Positions 44,246 through 58,789 are shown, counted from the first letter of the stretch. The stretch is DNA of 64,000 nt from Thiobacter sp. AK1 (GCF_039822265.1 NZ_JBAJEX010000005.1:62001-126000), one strand, 5' to 3'. Program-made: numbers and translations. Notes: generated by a model from the sequence alone, not told the origin.

Positions 44246-45178
44246 TCAGGGGAGCAGCTGCGCTTCCTGTTTCTTTTCGGGCTTCACGAAGGCTTCCCGC
44301 GAGATGCCCAGCCACATGACGATGGGACTGGCGACCAGGACCGATGAGTACGTGCCCACCACGATGCCAATGGTAAGCGCGAGGGCGAAATAGAACAGGA
44401 TCTCGCCACCCAGAAAAAGCATGGCGAACACCATGATCTGCGTGGTGAGGTGGGTCATGATGGTGCGTGATAGGGTGGCGGTAATGGCGTTGTCGATGAT
44501 CTGCGCCGGGGTGCCCTTGCGCAGTTTGCGGAAGTTTTCCCGAATCCGATCGAACACCACTACCGTGTCGTTCACCGAATAGCCCAGGATGGCCAGCACC
44601 GCCGCGAGCACGGTCAGGGAAAACTCCCACTGGAAGGCGGCAAACAGGCCGACGATGATGATCACGTCGTGCAAAGTGGCGGCGATGGCGGCTACCGCGA
44701 ACTGCCACTCGAAGCGCACCCACAGATAGATCACGATGCCGATGGACACCAAAAGCAGCGCCAGGGAGCCATCATAGAGCAGCTCCTGCCCCACCTGGGG
44801 TCCGACGAATTCCACGCGCTGCAAGCTGGCATCCGGGCTCTGGCCGCGCAACACCTGCATCACCGCCCCGGAAAGCTGGGCGCTGGTGAGGCCAGCCTTG
44901 ACCGGCAGACGCACCAGGACGTCGCGCGAGGTTCCAAAGTTCTGTACGCTGGCCTCCGCGAAGCCATTGGCAGCCAGATGTTCCCGAATCTTCTTGATGT
45001 CGGCGGGCGCCCCATAACGCACCTCGATCACGGTACCACCCGTGAAATCCACGCCCAGATTGAGCCCCTTCCAGAACAGAAAGACCACCGCCAGGATAAA
45101 GGTGGCCAGCGACACGAAGGACGTCACCTTCGCGTACTTCATGAAAGGGATGTCGCGCTTGATTCTGAAGAATTCCAT
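44246..45178 (-). CDS. secF: Protein translocase subunit SecF
   Basis: A 310-residue inner-membrane protein with six helices that, with SecD, uses proton motive force to help secreted proteins leave the SecYEG channel. The first helix and LGVDFTGGTVIEVRYG (about 38-53), GFAEASVQNFGTS, and the TM4-TM5 core with GYSVNDTVVVFDRIREN (RND-type) are diagnostic. It lies 21 bp after secD. Confidence 0.97.
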   Translation of the reverse strand: MEFFRIKRDIPFMKYAKVTSFVSLATFILAVVFLFWKGLNLGVDFTGGTVIEVRYGAPADIKKIREHLAANGFAEASVQNFGTSRDVLVRLPVKAGLTSAQLSGAVMQVLRGQSPDASLQRVEFVGPQVGQELLYDGSLALLLVSIGIVIYLWVRFEWQFAVAAIAATLHDVIIIVGLFAAFQWEFSLTVLAAVLAILGYSVNDTVVVFDRIRENFRKLRKGTPAQIIDNAITATLSRTIMTHLTTQIMVFAMLFLGGEILFYFALALTIGIVVGTYSSVLVASPIVMWLGISREAFVKPEKKQEAQLLP

Positions 45179-45199
45179 GGTGCGGCCTTTCTATTCGCG

Positions 45200-47017
<1,818 letters not shown>

Positions 47018-47047
47018 AGTAGGGCCGATCGGTCCGTCTGGCGGCAG

Positions 47048-47371
47048 TCAGCTGGCGCTCTTTAGCGTGCCTTTGGGCAGCACCGCCTGGATGGTGGGTT
47101 TTTGCACCTGCACCACCACGCCGTCGGCAATCTCCAGCGAGACGTACTGATCCCCCACTTTGGTGACCTTGCCTAGCAAGCCACCGGCAGTCACCACCTC
47201 ATCGCCCTTCTGCAGGGCGTCCAACATTTTCTTTTGCTCCTTGGCGCGCTTCATCTGGGGCCGGATCAGCATGAACCAGAACAGCACGAAGATGACGATG
47301 AAGGGCAACAAGCTCATGACGGGGTCCGCCTGCTGGGCAGCAGGGGCGGCATAGGCGGGGGGAATGATCAC
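47048..47371 (-). CDS. yajC: Preprotein translocase auxiliary subunit YajC
   Basis: A 107-residue protein with one membrane helix (MSLLPFIVIFVLFWFMLIRP near residues 19-38) and a cytoplasmic beta-rich domain (KMLDALQKGDEVVTAGGLLG). It is an accessory of SecDF. The start ATG at 47371 is 69 bp after the tgt stop. The first 18 residues are Ala-rich and may be exposed in the periplasm. Confidence 0.96.
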   Translation of the reverse strand: MIIPPAYAAPAAQQADPVMSLLPFIVIFVLFWFMLIRPQMKRAKEQKKMLDALQKGDEVVTAGGLLGKVTKVGDQYVSLEIADGVVVQVQKPTIQAVLPKGTLKSAS

Positions 47372-47440
47372 GACGGCCTCCGAGAACTTCGTTGGAATCA
47401 GCGTGTTGCGCGAAACGACGCTTTTGTGAAAGCGGGCATT

Positions 47441-49587
<2,147 letters not shown>

Positions 49588-49799
49588 GGGCGAGGGGCTG
49601 TGCGCGGCGCCCGGCATTATACCGAAGCCCTGTGCGGCTTGCCGCGTCCCGACTTTCCCGGGATAATCCGCCCCTCTGCCGAGTGATCGGGGTTTTTGCG
49701 GGAAGACCGGCACTCACTGCCCGACCGCACGCTAAAGCCGCTCCCGCTTAAGGCTCTTCCCGTGCGGGAAGCGATGATCCGCGGCACAGGCTTGCAAAC

Positions 49800-49886
49800 G
49801 CCGGGATGGCGGAATCGGTAGACGCAGCGGACTCAAAATCCGCCGGTAGCGATACCATGAGGGTTCGAGTCCCTCTCCCGGCACCA
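49800..49886 (+). tRNA. tRNA-Leu (anticodon CAA)
   Basis: An 87-nt tRNA including the encoded CCA. Acceptor arms GCCGGGA and TCCCGGC, the D arm GGCGGAATCGGTAGACGC, the anticodon stem GCGGA/TCCGC with loop CTCAAAA (anticodon CAA, reads UUG), a long variable arm typical of tRNA-Leu, and GGTTCGAGTCC in the T arm. A terminator follows directly. Confidence 0.97.
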
Positions 49887-49890
49887 AACG

Positions 49891-49919
49891 AAAAAGGCGA
49901 CCAGAGGTCGCCTTTTTTT
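49891..49919. terminator. Bidirectional terminator between tRNA-Leu and panD
   Basis: AGGCGACC-AGA-GGTCGCCT with seven T on the plus strand and five on the minus. It ends the tRNA transcript and, 17 bp beyond its stop, the panD transcript. Confidence 0.92.
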
Positions 49920-49936
49920 GTTGCACTCGCTGGCGT

Positions 49937-50317
49937 TCACGCCATCTGCACCGGAATCCTGTCGCGCTGTTCCACGATCCGGTTGTGTTCGTCCACGTAG
50001 ACGAGCTGCGGGGCGTATTTTTGCAGCTCCAGCTCGTTGTATTGGGCATAGGCAGCAACGATGACGATGTCACCGGGCTTGGCCTTGTGGGCCGCGGCAC
50101 CATTCACCGAAATGATGCCCGAGTCCCGCTCGGCACGGATGGCATAGGTGGTGAAACGCTCGCCGTTACTGACGTTGTAGATCTCGATCTGCTGGTATTC
50201 GCGGATGTCGGCCGCTTCCAGGAGCGCTTCGTCGATGGCGCAGGAACCCTCGTAGTGCAGTTCGGCGTGCGTCACGCGCACCCGGTGCAGCTTCGATTTG
50301 AGCATGGTCCGTTGCAT
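49937..50317 (-). CDS. panD: Aspartate 1-decarboxylase proenzyme
   Basis: A 126-residue pyruvoyl enzyme making beta-alanine for pantothenate. The self-cleavage site HYEGSCAID places Gly24-Ser25 exactly as in E. coli, which supports the ATG at 50317 over an ATG four codons later. Lys9 and Tyr residues of the active site are in place. It follows panC by 38 bp in panB-panC-panD order. Confidence 0.97.
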   Translation of the reverse strand: MQRTMLKSKLHRVRVTHAELHYEGSCAIDEALLEAADIREYQQIEIYNVSNGERFTTYAIRAERDSGIISVNGAAAHKAKPGDIVIVAAYAQYNELELQKYAPQLVYVDEHNRIVEQRDRIPVQMA

Positions 50318-50355
50318 GGTCGGCCCCTGTTTCGCAGTCTTGAAAGGGAGGCGGA

Positions 50356-52010
<1,655 letters not shown>

Positions 52011-52012
52011 CT

Positions 52013-52654
52013 TCAGTCGCCGCGGTTGAGGAACGCTCGGCCGCGCACCTTGGGCAGGCGCGCCAGCAGGAGATCCAGGTCGGCCGGCTCTGCCACGAAA
52101 TTCAGGTGCGCGCTGTTGACGATCATGAGGGGTGAGGCCTCGTAGTGGTAGAAATACTGCGCGTAGGCTTCGGACAGGCGGGTGAGGTAATCGCGGTCGA
52201 TGGCGCGCTCGTACTCGATGCCCCGGCTGCGCACCCGCTCCAGCAGCACGTCCACTGGCGCCTGCAAATAGATTACCAGATCGGGACTCGGGGCTTGCGG
52301 CGCAAGCTCAGCGTAAACCTGCTGGTAGAGACGGAACTCGTCATCGGACAGAGTGAGCCGGGCAAACAGGGGATCCTTGTCCAACACGAAATCCGCCACC
52401 ACGGGGCGCGCGAACAGCTCGCGCTGGGTCAGTTGGCGCACCTGCTCCACGCGCTGGAACAGGAAAAACAGTTGAGTGGCCAAGGCGAAGCGTGGCGGGT
52501 CCTGGTAATAGCGCGGCAGGAAAGGATTGGCCTCGGCGCCCTCCAGAAGCAGCGTGGCATCCAGCCGCTCTGCAAGACGCCGCGCGAGGCTAGTCTTGCC
52601 CGCCCCGATGGGGCCTTCCACGACGATGTAGCCTATCTCCAGCAGGCCCGCCAT
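52013..52654 (-). CDS. Deoxynucleoside kinase family protein
   Basis: A 213-residue P-loop kinase of the dNK family (thymidine/deoxyadenosine/deoxyguanosine kinase-like). Walker A VVEGPIGAGKTSLARRLAE lies near residues 11-29, DFVLDKDPLFARL carries the family Asp, and the lid RVRSRGIEYERAID follows. It salvages deoxynucleosides in the cytoplasm; the substrate range cannot be read here. The order folK-dnk-panB is common in betaproteobacteria. ATG at 52654 precedes the P-loop directly. Confidence 0.9.
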   Translation of the reverse strand: MAGLLEIGYIVVEGPIGAGKTSLARRLAERLDATLLLEGAEANPFLPRYYQDPPRFALATQLFFLFQRVEQVRQLTQRELFARPVVADFVLDKDPLFARLTLSDDEFRLYQQVYAELAPQAPSPDLVIYLQAPVDVLLERVRSRGIEYERAIDRDYLTRLSEAYAQYFYHYEASPLMIVNSAHLNFVAEPADLDLLLARLPKVRGRAFLNRGD

Positions 52655-52656
52655 GT

Positions 52657-53181
52657 TCACGCCGCGATGCGTTCCACGCTCTGATTGAGACAGCGGGCAA
52701 GGAAGGTTTCTGCCGGGCCGCGTCCCGGAATCACGCACTCTGGCGCGATCTCCAACAGTGGTGCCAGCACGAAGGCGCGCTCATGCATGCGGGGGTGGGG
52801 CAGGGTGAGCCCCTCCTCGTGGAGGACGAGATCGCCATAGAGCAAGAGATCCAGGTCGAGGATGCGCGGCGCGTTGCGGAACTCGCGTTCGCGGCCGAAA
52901 GCGTGCTCCAGCCCGAGCAAGGCATCGAGTAGCGCCCGCGGGGGCAACATCGTTTCCACCGAAGCCACCGCGTTGATGAAATCGGGCTGATCCAGATAGC
53001 CCACGGGGGCAGTACGGTACAGGGAAGAACGTGCGATGAGCCGGGTATGAGGCAGGCGCGCCAGCTCCACCAACGCGCGCGTCACCTGGTTAGCAGGCTC
53101 GGCGAGGTTGCTGCCCAGCGCGATGAAGGCCAGCGTCCCGCCACACCTCGCGGCGGAGCAAAGGGCCGTGGTCCGACTCAT
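52657..53181 (-). CDS. folK: Hydroxymethyl-dihydropterin pyrophosphokinase
   Basis: A 174-residue folate enzyme. ALGSNLAEPANQV (near residues 21-33), YRTAPVGYLDQPDFINAV (near 54-71), FGREREFRNAPRILDLDLLL with the metal Asp pair, and LPHPRMHERAFVL are all conserved. Its ATG overlaps the pcnB stop by four bases. About 15 extra N-terminal residues (including three Cys) precede the usual start. Confidence 0.97.
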   Translation of the reverse strand: MSRTTALCSAARCGGTLAFIALGSNLAEPANQVTRALVELARLPHTRLIARSSLYRTAPVGYLDQPDFINAVASVETMLPPRALLDALLGLEHAFGREREFRNAPRILDLDLLLYGDLVLHEEGLTLPHPRMHERAFVLAPLLEIAPECVIPGRGPAETFLARCLNQSVERIAA

Positions 53182-54569
53182 GCCTTATCGTCCTGGCTGG
53201 CCAGTGGCGCAGCCTGACTGCCGGGCTTGCGCCGGCGGCGCCGGCGGCGGCTGCGCCCAGCCCCCTCCCCTTTCACCAGCATGCGCGCGCGTTCCTCGGG
53301 TGTGGCGTGCTGGAAGGCTTCCCACCACTGTCCCAGCGCAGGGTCCAGTTCGCCGCTGCTACAACGTAGCAGCAGGAAATCATAGGCGGCGCGGAAGCGT
53401 GGCTGTTCCAGAAGCCGCAACGGCCGCTGGCCGGAACGGTTGAGGAAACGCGGTTGCATGCTCCAGATCTCGCGCATCACCGCGGTATAGCGACGGGGAA
53501 TGGCCAGCGTTTCCACCTGGCGCTCGATCACCTCGTCGATGGCCTGCTGTAGGGCAGCCATGGGTGGCTGACCTTCCGCTTCGCGCCTCTCCCAGCGGCT
53601 CAGCACGTCGTGCCAAAGCAGGGTGGCGAATAGGAAAGCGGGCGAGACCGGCTTGTCCGCCGCGATGCGCTCGTCCGTGTTTTGCAAGGCGAGGGTGACA
53701 AAGCGTTCGCCCAAGGGCTGTTCCAGCACCACGTCGAGCAGTGGCAGTACCCCGTGATGCAAACCTTCCTCGCGCAGTCGCTTGGCGCTCTCCAGAGCAT
53801 GGCCGGAGAGGAAAAGCTTGAGCATCTCGTCGAAGATGCGCGCCTTGGGCACGTCCTTAAGGAGTGGGGCGAGCGTACGGATGGGCTTGCGCGTGGCGGG
53901 ATCGAGCCGGAATCCCAGCTTGGCAGCCAGCCGCACCGCACGCAGCATGCGCACCGGATCCTCGCGGTAGCGGGTGTCGGGATCGCCGATGATGCGTAGC
54001 ACCCCGCGCTTGAGATCGGCCACGCCATGCTGATAATCCCAGATCTCGGCCCGCGTGGGATCGTAGTAGAGCGCATTGATGGTGAAGTCACGCCTAAAAG
54101 CGTCGTCCGTCTGGGTGCCGAACACATTGTCGCGCAACAGCCGGCCGTTCTCGCTCACCACGCGTTCCATCTCGCAAGCCTCTTCCTCTTCGTATTCGCT
54201 GCGTTCCTCGGGCGGCGGTGCGTGCTGGCCGCGAAAGGTGGTGACCTCCACCGTCTCCCGGCCACACATCACATGCACGATGCGGAAACGCCGGCCGATG
54301 ATGCGGGAGCGGCGGAAGAGCTGCCGGACTTGCTCGGGACGCGCGTCAGTGGCCACGTCGAAATCCTTGGGCATCTTGCCCATCAGCAGGTCGCGCACGG
54401 CTCCGCCCACGACGAAAGCCTGGTAACCAGCGCGCTGCAAGGTCGCGCAGACAGCGAGCGCACAGGGACTGATGCGGTCGGGCGTGATGCCGTGCTTCTT
54501 TAAGGGAACGATGACGGGCTCACCCGCCCGGCGCGGGCGGAGGAGTCGCCGGATGAGTTTCTGGATCAT
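53178..54569 (-). CDS. pcnB: Poly(A) polymerase I
   Basis: A 463-residue class II nucleotidyltransferase adding A tails to RNA 3' ends and promoting decay. The N-terminus IVPLKKHGITPDRISPCAL, VVGGAVRDLLMGKMPKDFDVATDA with the catalytic DxD, RFRIVHV and RRDFTINALYYDP identify it. The C-terminus is strongly basic (RSRRRRRRRKPG). ATG at 54569 is chosen; the frame above it runs into a repeat. Heads pcnB-folK-dnk-panBCD. Confidence 0.95.
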   Translation of the reverse strand: MIQKLIRRLLRPRRAGEPVIVPLKKHGITPDRISPCALAVCATLQRAGYQAFVVGGAVRDLLMGKMPKDFDVATDARPEQVRQLFRRSRIIGRRFRIVHVMCGRETVEVTTFRGQHAPPPEERSEYEEEEACEMERVVSENGRLLRDNVFGTQTDDAFRRDFTINALYYDPTRAEIWDYQHGVADLKRGVLRIIGDPDTRYREDPVRMLRAVRLAAKLGFRLDPATRKPIRTLAPLLKDVPKARIFDEMLKLFLSGHALESAKRLREEGLHHGVLPLLDVVLEQPLGERFVTLALQNTDERIAADKPVSPAFLFATLLWHDVLSRWERREAEGQPPMAALQQAIDEVIERQVETLAIPRRYTAVMREIWSMQPRFLNRSGQRPLRLLEQPRFRAAYDFLLLRCSSGELDPALGQWWEAFQHATPEERARMLVKGEGAGRSRRRRRRRKPGSQAAPLASQDDKA

Positions 54570-54645
54570 AGGAAAGGCCGGAATTGTCGCCGAGGCCATG
54601 CCAAAGGGCAAGCGTGCAAACCCGTCCTTGCCGCGCAAGCGGCAA

Positions 54646-54716
54646 ACCAGAATCCCATCCCCATGGCAAGCGCCGGCTGCTGGATTCGGGGTCGGCTCTG
54701 GTACCCGGAATGACCG
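54646..54716. repeat. Palindromic intergenic repeat (REP-like)
   Basis: ACCAGAATCCCATCCCCATG (54646-54665) and GCTGCTGGATTCGGGGTCGG (54677-54696) contain opposed copies of the GAATCCCA/TGGATTC element, followed by TGGTACCCGGAATGACC. It resembles the 20058-20131 repeat in its end GGAATGACG/C. Confidence 0.5.
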
Positions 54717-54724
54717 TTGAGGCG

Positions 54725-55507
54725 TCATCCCCGATGGCGGCTAGGGGCACCTGCCGTGGGCAAGAACAAGCGGCCTGCTGCCGCCTCCACGGGCTGAAGT
54801 GCACAGCCATAGACGCTTTCCATGTTCTCTTGGGTCAACACCGCCAAGCAGTCCCCGTGCAACACCCGCCCATCTCCGAACACCAGCAGGACCTTGTCGC
54901 AGTAGCGGGACACCCAGTACACGTCGTGCAGCACCATGACGAGTAGACGCAAGTCGCGGCGCGCCAAGCTGCTCAGCCGTTCGAGCAGAGTGAACTGCGC
55001 CGCCAGGTCCAGGTGTTTGAGCGGCTCGTCTAGCAGCAAGGCCCGCGCCTGCTGCGCCAACACCATGGCCAGTCGCACCCGCTGACGCTCCCCTCCGGAG
55101 AGCGTGGCCATGTTGCGACCGGCCAGTTGCGCCGCCCCCACCTGGGCCAGGGCCGCGCGGGCGTGATGCATTTCGTGGGGATCGCCGAAGGTTCCGCCAT
55201 GGGGATAGCGGCCCAGGCACACCCAGTCGAGCGCCGTGCCCCAGAACAGCTCGGTCTCGTCCTGCAACAGCACCGCCCGTTCCTGCGCCAGGCGGCGACG
55301 GGGAATGGCGGCAAGGGGCTGACCCGCCCAGCGCACCTCGCCACCGTCGGGCGCGCGCAAGCCGGCAAGCGCATGGAGGAGAGTGGTCTTGCCGGCGCCG
55401 TTGGCCCCCAGGATGCCCCACACCTCGCCCGCCTGGAACCGGACGTTCAAGTCCGCACACAGTAGGCGCCCCGGCACTGCCAGAGCGAGATCGCGCACTT
55501 CCAGCAT
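54725..55507 (-). CDS. ABC transporter ATP-binding protein (FecE/BtuD family)
   Basis: A 260-residue importer ATPase. Walker A GILGANGAGKTTLLHAL (near 31-47), Q-loop LLQDETELFWGTALD, signature LSGGERQRVRLAMVLA (near 139-154), Walker B ARALLLDEPLKHLDL and the switch His in VLHDVYW are intact. Family partners import iron-siderophore, haem or cobalamin. Its ATG shares one base with the permease stop. No substrate-binding protein is encoded nearby, so the ligand is not known; cobalamin is a reasonable guess given NrdJ and QueG. Confidence 0.92.
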   Translation of the reverse strand: MLEVRDLALAVPGRLLCADLNVRFQAGEVWGILGANGAGKTTLLHALAGLRAPDGGEVRWAGQPLAAIPRRRLAQERAVLLQDETELFWGTALDWVCLGRYPHGGTFGDPHEMHHARAALAQVGAAQLAGRNMATLSGGERQRVRLAMVLAQQARALLLDEPLKHLDLAAQFTLLERLSSLARRDLRLLVMVLHDVYWVSRYCDKVLLVFGDGRVLHGDCLAVLTQENMESVYGCALQPVEAAAGRLFLPTAGAPSRHRG

Positions 55508-56502
55508 CACCGGGACGCCAACAGCCAGAGAAGCACGGGAACGCCGATCAGCGCCGTGAACACGCCCACCGGCAACTGCTGGGGGGCAGCCACGGTGCGC
55601 GCGGCGAGATCGGCCAGGGTGAGAAAACTGCCCCCCGCCAGCGCCGCCGCTGGCAGTAGCCAGCGGTGCCCCGACAGCCCGGCGAGCCTGAGCGCGTGGG
55701 GCACGATCAGCCCCACGAAACCCACGGGGCCCGCCTGCGCCACCACAACCGCCGTGGCCAAGGAAGCGGCGAGAAAGAGGACGACCTGCAAGGGTCGCAC
55801 CGCCACCCCCAGGGCTTGCGCCTGCAGCTCGCCCACGGCCAGCACGTCCAGGCCCCGCGCCAGGAGAAACGTCACCCCCAACAGGGCGACGAGGATGAGC
55901 CATAGCCCGACCGGCGCGGTGGCATAGCCCAGATCGCCCATCAGCCAGAACAACATGCCGCGACCGTCGGCAGCAGGCGCCAAGGCGAGCAGCAGACTCA
56001 CCCCGGCGCCGAAACCCGCGGAGAGCACCACGCCCGTGAGCAACAGCCGGAAGGGATTCCAGGTCAGCGCGCCACTGAGGAGGAACACGGCAGCAGTGGC
56101 AACGAGGGCACCGGCAAAGGCTGCCGTCTGCACCCCCGTTATGGCGGCACCGAAAAACACGGCGGTGAGGGCGCCAAGCGCAGCCCCGCCGGCAATGCCG
56201 AGAACGTAGGGTTCGGCCAGGGGGTTGCGCACCAGGACTTGGAGCAGCAGGCCCGCCACGGATAGCAGTGCACCACAGGCGAAGGCCGCCGCCACCCGCG
56301 GCGCGCGCAGCTCCCAGAGGATGTGCGCCGCCACGTCCCGCTCAGGCTGCAACAGGGCGGCCAGGATCTGCGCCGGCGACAGGCTGACACTGCCCGCAAA
56401 CAGACCTACCAGCGCGACCACAGGCGCCAAGATGGCGAGCGCGAGCAGGATACGCAGCCGTCGGGTCCGGAATGCCTCGGGCACCACGGGCGAAGCCCTC
56501 AA
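55507..56502 (-). CDS. FecCD family ABC transporter permease
   Basis: A 331-residue permease with about ten membrane helices, of the BtuC/FecCD/FhuB type. LRAPRVAAAFACGALLSVAG (near 64-83), LVRNPLAEPYVLGIAGGAALG (in part, near 89-106), GLIVPHALRLAGLSGHRWLLP (in part) and ALIGVPVLLWLL at the end are typical. A single permease gene suggests a homodimer. It overlaps the HAD gene by ATGA, forming HAD-permease-ATPase. Confidence 0.92.
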   Translation of the reverse strand: MRASPVVPEAFRTRRLRILLALAILAPVVALVGLFAGSVSLSPAQILAALLQPERDVAAHILWELRAPRVAAAFACGALLSVAGLLLQVLVRNPLAEPYVLGIAGGAALGALTAVFFGAAITGVQTAAFAGALVATAAVFLLSGALTWNPFRLLLTGVVLSAGFGAGVSLLLALAPAADGRGMLFWLMGDLGYATAPVGLWLILVALLGVTFLLARGLDVLAVGELQAQALGVAVRPLQVVLFLAASLATAVVVAQAGPVGFVGLIVPHALRLAGLSGHRWLLPAAALAGGSFLTLADLAARTVAAPQQLPVGVFTALIGVPVLLWLLASR

Positions 56503-57161
56503 CGCAGGCTCATGATGGGCCAGCCACGTGCGCGGGCGATGCGCGCCAACTCGTCGTCCGGATCGACCGCTACCGGGTGGGTGACCTGTTCCAGGAGGAA
56601 CAGGTCGTTGTGGCTGTCGCTATAAAAATAGCTGTGTTCGGCCTCATCAAGGCGTGCGCCGCGCGCGGCGAGCCAGGCCTTGAGGCGCGCCACCTTTCCC
56701 TCGCGGAAGCTGGGAATGCCGACCACACGGCCCGTGAATTCGCCGTCGATCTCTTCCGGCTCGGTGGCGATGAGATGCGCCACGCCAAATTCCTCGGCAA
56801 TGGGAGCGGTGACGAACCGGTTGGTGGCGGTGATGATCACGCAGGTGTCGCCGGCATCACGGTGTCGCGCCACCAGTCGGCGCGCCTTGTCCGTGATCAT
56901 GGGCAGGATGCGGCTGGCCATGAATTCCCGGTGCCAGGCGTCGAGCTCGCGGCGCGGGTGCCGTGACAAGGGCCTGAGCTGGAAGTCCAGAAAGGCGTGG
57001 ATGTCCAGGGTGCCGGCCTTGTACTGCTCGTAGAACGCGAGGTTCTTCGCCTCGTACACCTCACGGTCCAGCACGCCCTTGCCAATCAAGAACTGGGCCC
57101 ATTCGAAATCGCTGTCGCCGCTCAAGAGGGTGTTGTCCAAATCGAACAAGGCCAGGCGCAT
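56499..57161 (-). CDS. HAD-IB family phosphatase (SerB-like)
   Basis: A 220-residue HAD hydrolase. Motif I is FDLDNTLLSGDSD (residues 6-18, nucleophile Asp6 and acid Asp8); motif II Thr lies in CVIITATN and motif III-IV in GKVARLKAWL and YFYSDSHNDLFLLE. This matches the phosphoserine phosphatase-like group whose substrates vary, including phospholipid or phosphoserine. The start ATG at 57161 lies right before motif I. Being coupled to an importer is unusual; it might act on the imported ligand or be only a neighbour. Confidence 0.85.
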   Translation of the reverse strand: MRLALFDLDNTLLSGDSDFEWAQFLIGKGVLDREVYEAKNLAFYEQYKAGTLDIHAFLDFQLRPLSRHPRRELDAWHREFMASRILPMITDKARRLVARHRDAGDTCVIITATNRFVTAPIAEEFGVAHLIATEPEEIDGEFTGRVVGIPSFREGKVARLKAWLAARGARLDEAEHSYFYSDSHNDLFLLEQVTHPVAVDPDDELARIARARGWPIMSLR

Positions 57162-57244
57162 GGTCACGGGCAGAAACGAGTCACTTGGTCGCAGAAAAGG
57201 CGGGCCAGTATAGCGTAGAATGACGCTTGACCCGAGCTCTCGCC

Positions 57245-57913
57245 ATGAACATCCCGGACCACCTCTTGCCTTCCGCCTGGTACTGGATCGGTCATTTACT
57301 GGCCATCGCATTGATCCTGTTCGCGCTAAAACGGGCACCGCTGGCAGGACTCAAGACACCCTGGCGGCTCAATCTCTGGCTAGGTGCCATCGTAGTGCTG
57401 ATGGTGCTGTGGAGCATCAAGACCGGCGTCAAGCCTGGGCTCAACTTCCACGTGCTGGGGGCGACAGCCCTCACCCTCATGTTCGGTTGGCCGCTCGCCC
57501 TGCTCGCCCTGGCGCTGGTGGTGCTGGGCACCACGCTCGCGGGGGAGACCATCGCCTGGCAGGCCCTGTCCCTCAATTTCCTGGTGATGGGCGGGGTGCC
57601 GGTGGGCGTAAGCCATGTCCTCTACCGCTTGGTGGACCGGCATCTGCCCAACCACTTCATGATCTACGTGTTCCTGTGTGGCTTCTTCGGGGCCGCCCTG
57701 TCGATGGCCGCCACCGGCCTGGCGGCGACGGCGGTGATGGCCGTCTCCGGCACTTACACGCTGGATTATCTCTTAAGCCACTACCTGCCCTATTTCGTGC
57801 TCATGGGCTGGTCCGAGGCCATCCTCACCGGCATGGCCGTCACCCTAATGGCGGTCTACCGGCCAGCCTGGGTCACCACTTTCGACGACCAGCGCTATCT
57901 GCACAACCGCTGA
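57245..57913 (+). CDS. CbiM/NikM-like energy-coupling factor membrane protein
   Basis: A 222-residue protein with about six membrane helices. The N-terminus MNIPDHLLPSAWYW aligns with CbiM (MHIPDGFL type), and KPGLNFHVLGATALTLMFGW (near 65-84) is the central family motif. The metal-binding start of cobalt and nickel S-components is altered: His2 is Asn and Gly6 is His. This fits the stand-alone COG3235 group, whose substrate is unclear. No CbiN, CbiQ or CbiO lies nearby. Close to the FecCD/FecE genes but divergent from them. Confidence 0.78.
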   Translation: MNIPDHLLPSAWYWIGHLLAIALILFALKRAPLAGLKTPWRLNLWLGAIVVLMVLWSIKTGVKPGLNFHVLGATALTLMFGWPLALLALALVVLGTTLAGETIAWQALSLNFLVMGGVPVGVSHVLYRLVDRHLPNHFMIYVFLCGFFGAALSMAATGLAATAVMAVSGTYTLDYLLSHYLPYFVLMGWSEAILTGMAVTLMAVYRPAWVTTFDDQRYLHNR

Positions 57914-57916
57914 GAC

Positions 57917-58789
57917 CTAGTGGCGTGTGGGACCAGGCGAGGCAAGCAGCACAGCGCTGAAGAGCTGCTCGGCATCCACTGCATCGAACACGTAGCGCTG
58001 GTTGCAAAACTCGCAGGTCACCTCCACCTGCCCCTGTTCTTCGATAATGGCCCGCACCTCGCCAGGTCCCAACAGGCGCAGCATGTCCGCCACCCTGGCC
58101 CGGGAACAGGAGCAGGCGAAGTGCACCGGCTCGTTCTCGAAGACGCGCACGTCCTCCTCGTGGAACAGCCGGTGGAGGATGTCGTGGAAAGGCAGCCCGA
58201 GAAGCTCGCGTGGGCTGAGGGTGTCGGCAAGCTGGGTGAGCCGGTTCCAGGCATCGGCATCTTGGCTTAAACGCCCTGGCAGCTTCTGCAGCAGCAAGCC
58301 GCCGCAGCGCTCGCCGTCGGCGGTGAGAATAAGCCGCGTGGGAAGCTGCTCCGAGCGCGCCATGTAGTGCTCCAGCGCCTCGCCGACACTGCCGCCTTCC
58401 ACGGCGACGATGCCCTGATAGCTTGCCCCGCCGTCCCTGGGATCAAGCGTGATGGCAAACCGCCCAGTGCCCACTAGCTCAGCGAAATTTCCCGTCGCTT
58501 CGCCTTCCCACTTGGCAGTGGCGCGCAAGGCGAGGCCCGCGGTACATTCCACCACCGCCAGACGCAGCGGGCCGCCCCCTTGGATCTGCATCACCACCGC
58601 CCCACGGAACTTGAGAGTGGCCGCGAGCAGCGCACAGGCCGCCATCATCTCGCCCAGTACACGCGCCACGCCAGGCGGATAATCGTGACGCGCCAGCACC
58701 GCGCGCCAGGTGGCATCAAGACGAACCAGCTCGCCCCGCACGGCGGCCGCCTCGAACAGGAAGCGTTGCAAGGTGTCGTTATCGTTCAT
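57917..58789 (-). CDS. hslO: Redox-regulated chaperone Hsp33
   Basis: A 290-residue holdase activated by oxidation. The C-terminal zinc switch is complete: CSCSR near 228-232 and CEFC near 261-264. The core contains VMQIQGGGPLRLAVVEC and VEGGSVGEALEHYMARSEQL. Protects proteins under oxidative and heat stress in the cytoplasm. Ends tail to tail with the CbiM-like gene. Confidence 0.97.
   Translation of the reverse strand: MNDNDTLQRFLFEAAAVRGELVRLDATWRAVLARHDYPPGVARVLGEMMAACALLAATLKFRGAVVMQIQGGGPLRLAVVECTAGLALRATAKWEGEATGNFAELVGTGRFAITLDPRDGGASYQGIVAVEGGSVGEALEHYMARSEQLPTRLILTADGERCGGLLLQKLPGRLSQDADAWNRLTQLADTLSPRELLGLPFHDILHRLFHEEDVRVFENEPVHFACSCSRARVADMLRLLGPGEVRAIIEEQGQVEVTCEFCNQRYVFDAVDAEQLFSAVLLASPGPTRH

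Noticed and set aside
49800-49886. Integration site of a genomic island at tRNA-Leu
   Set aside because: Both flanks are core genes (queA, panD), with no integrase or repeated tRNA 3' end nearby.
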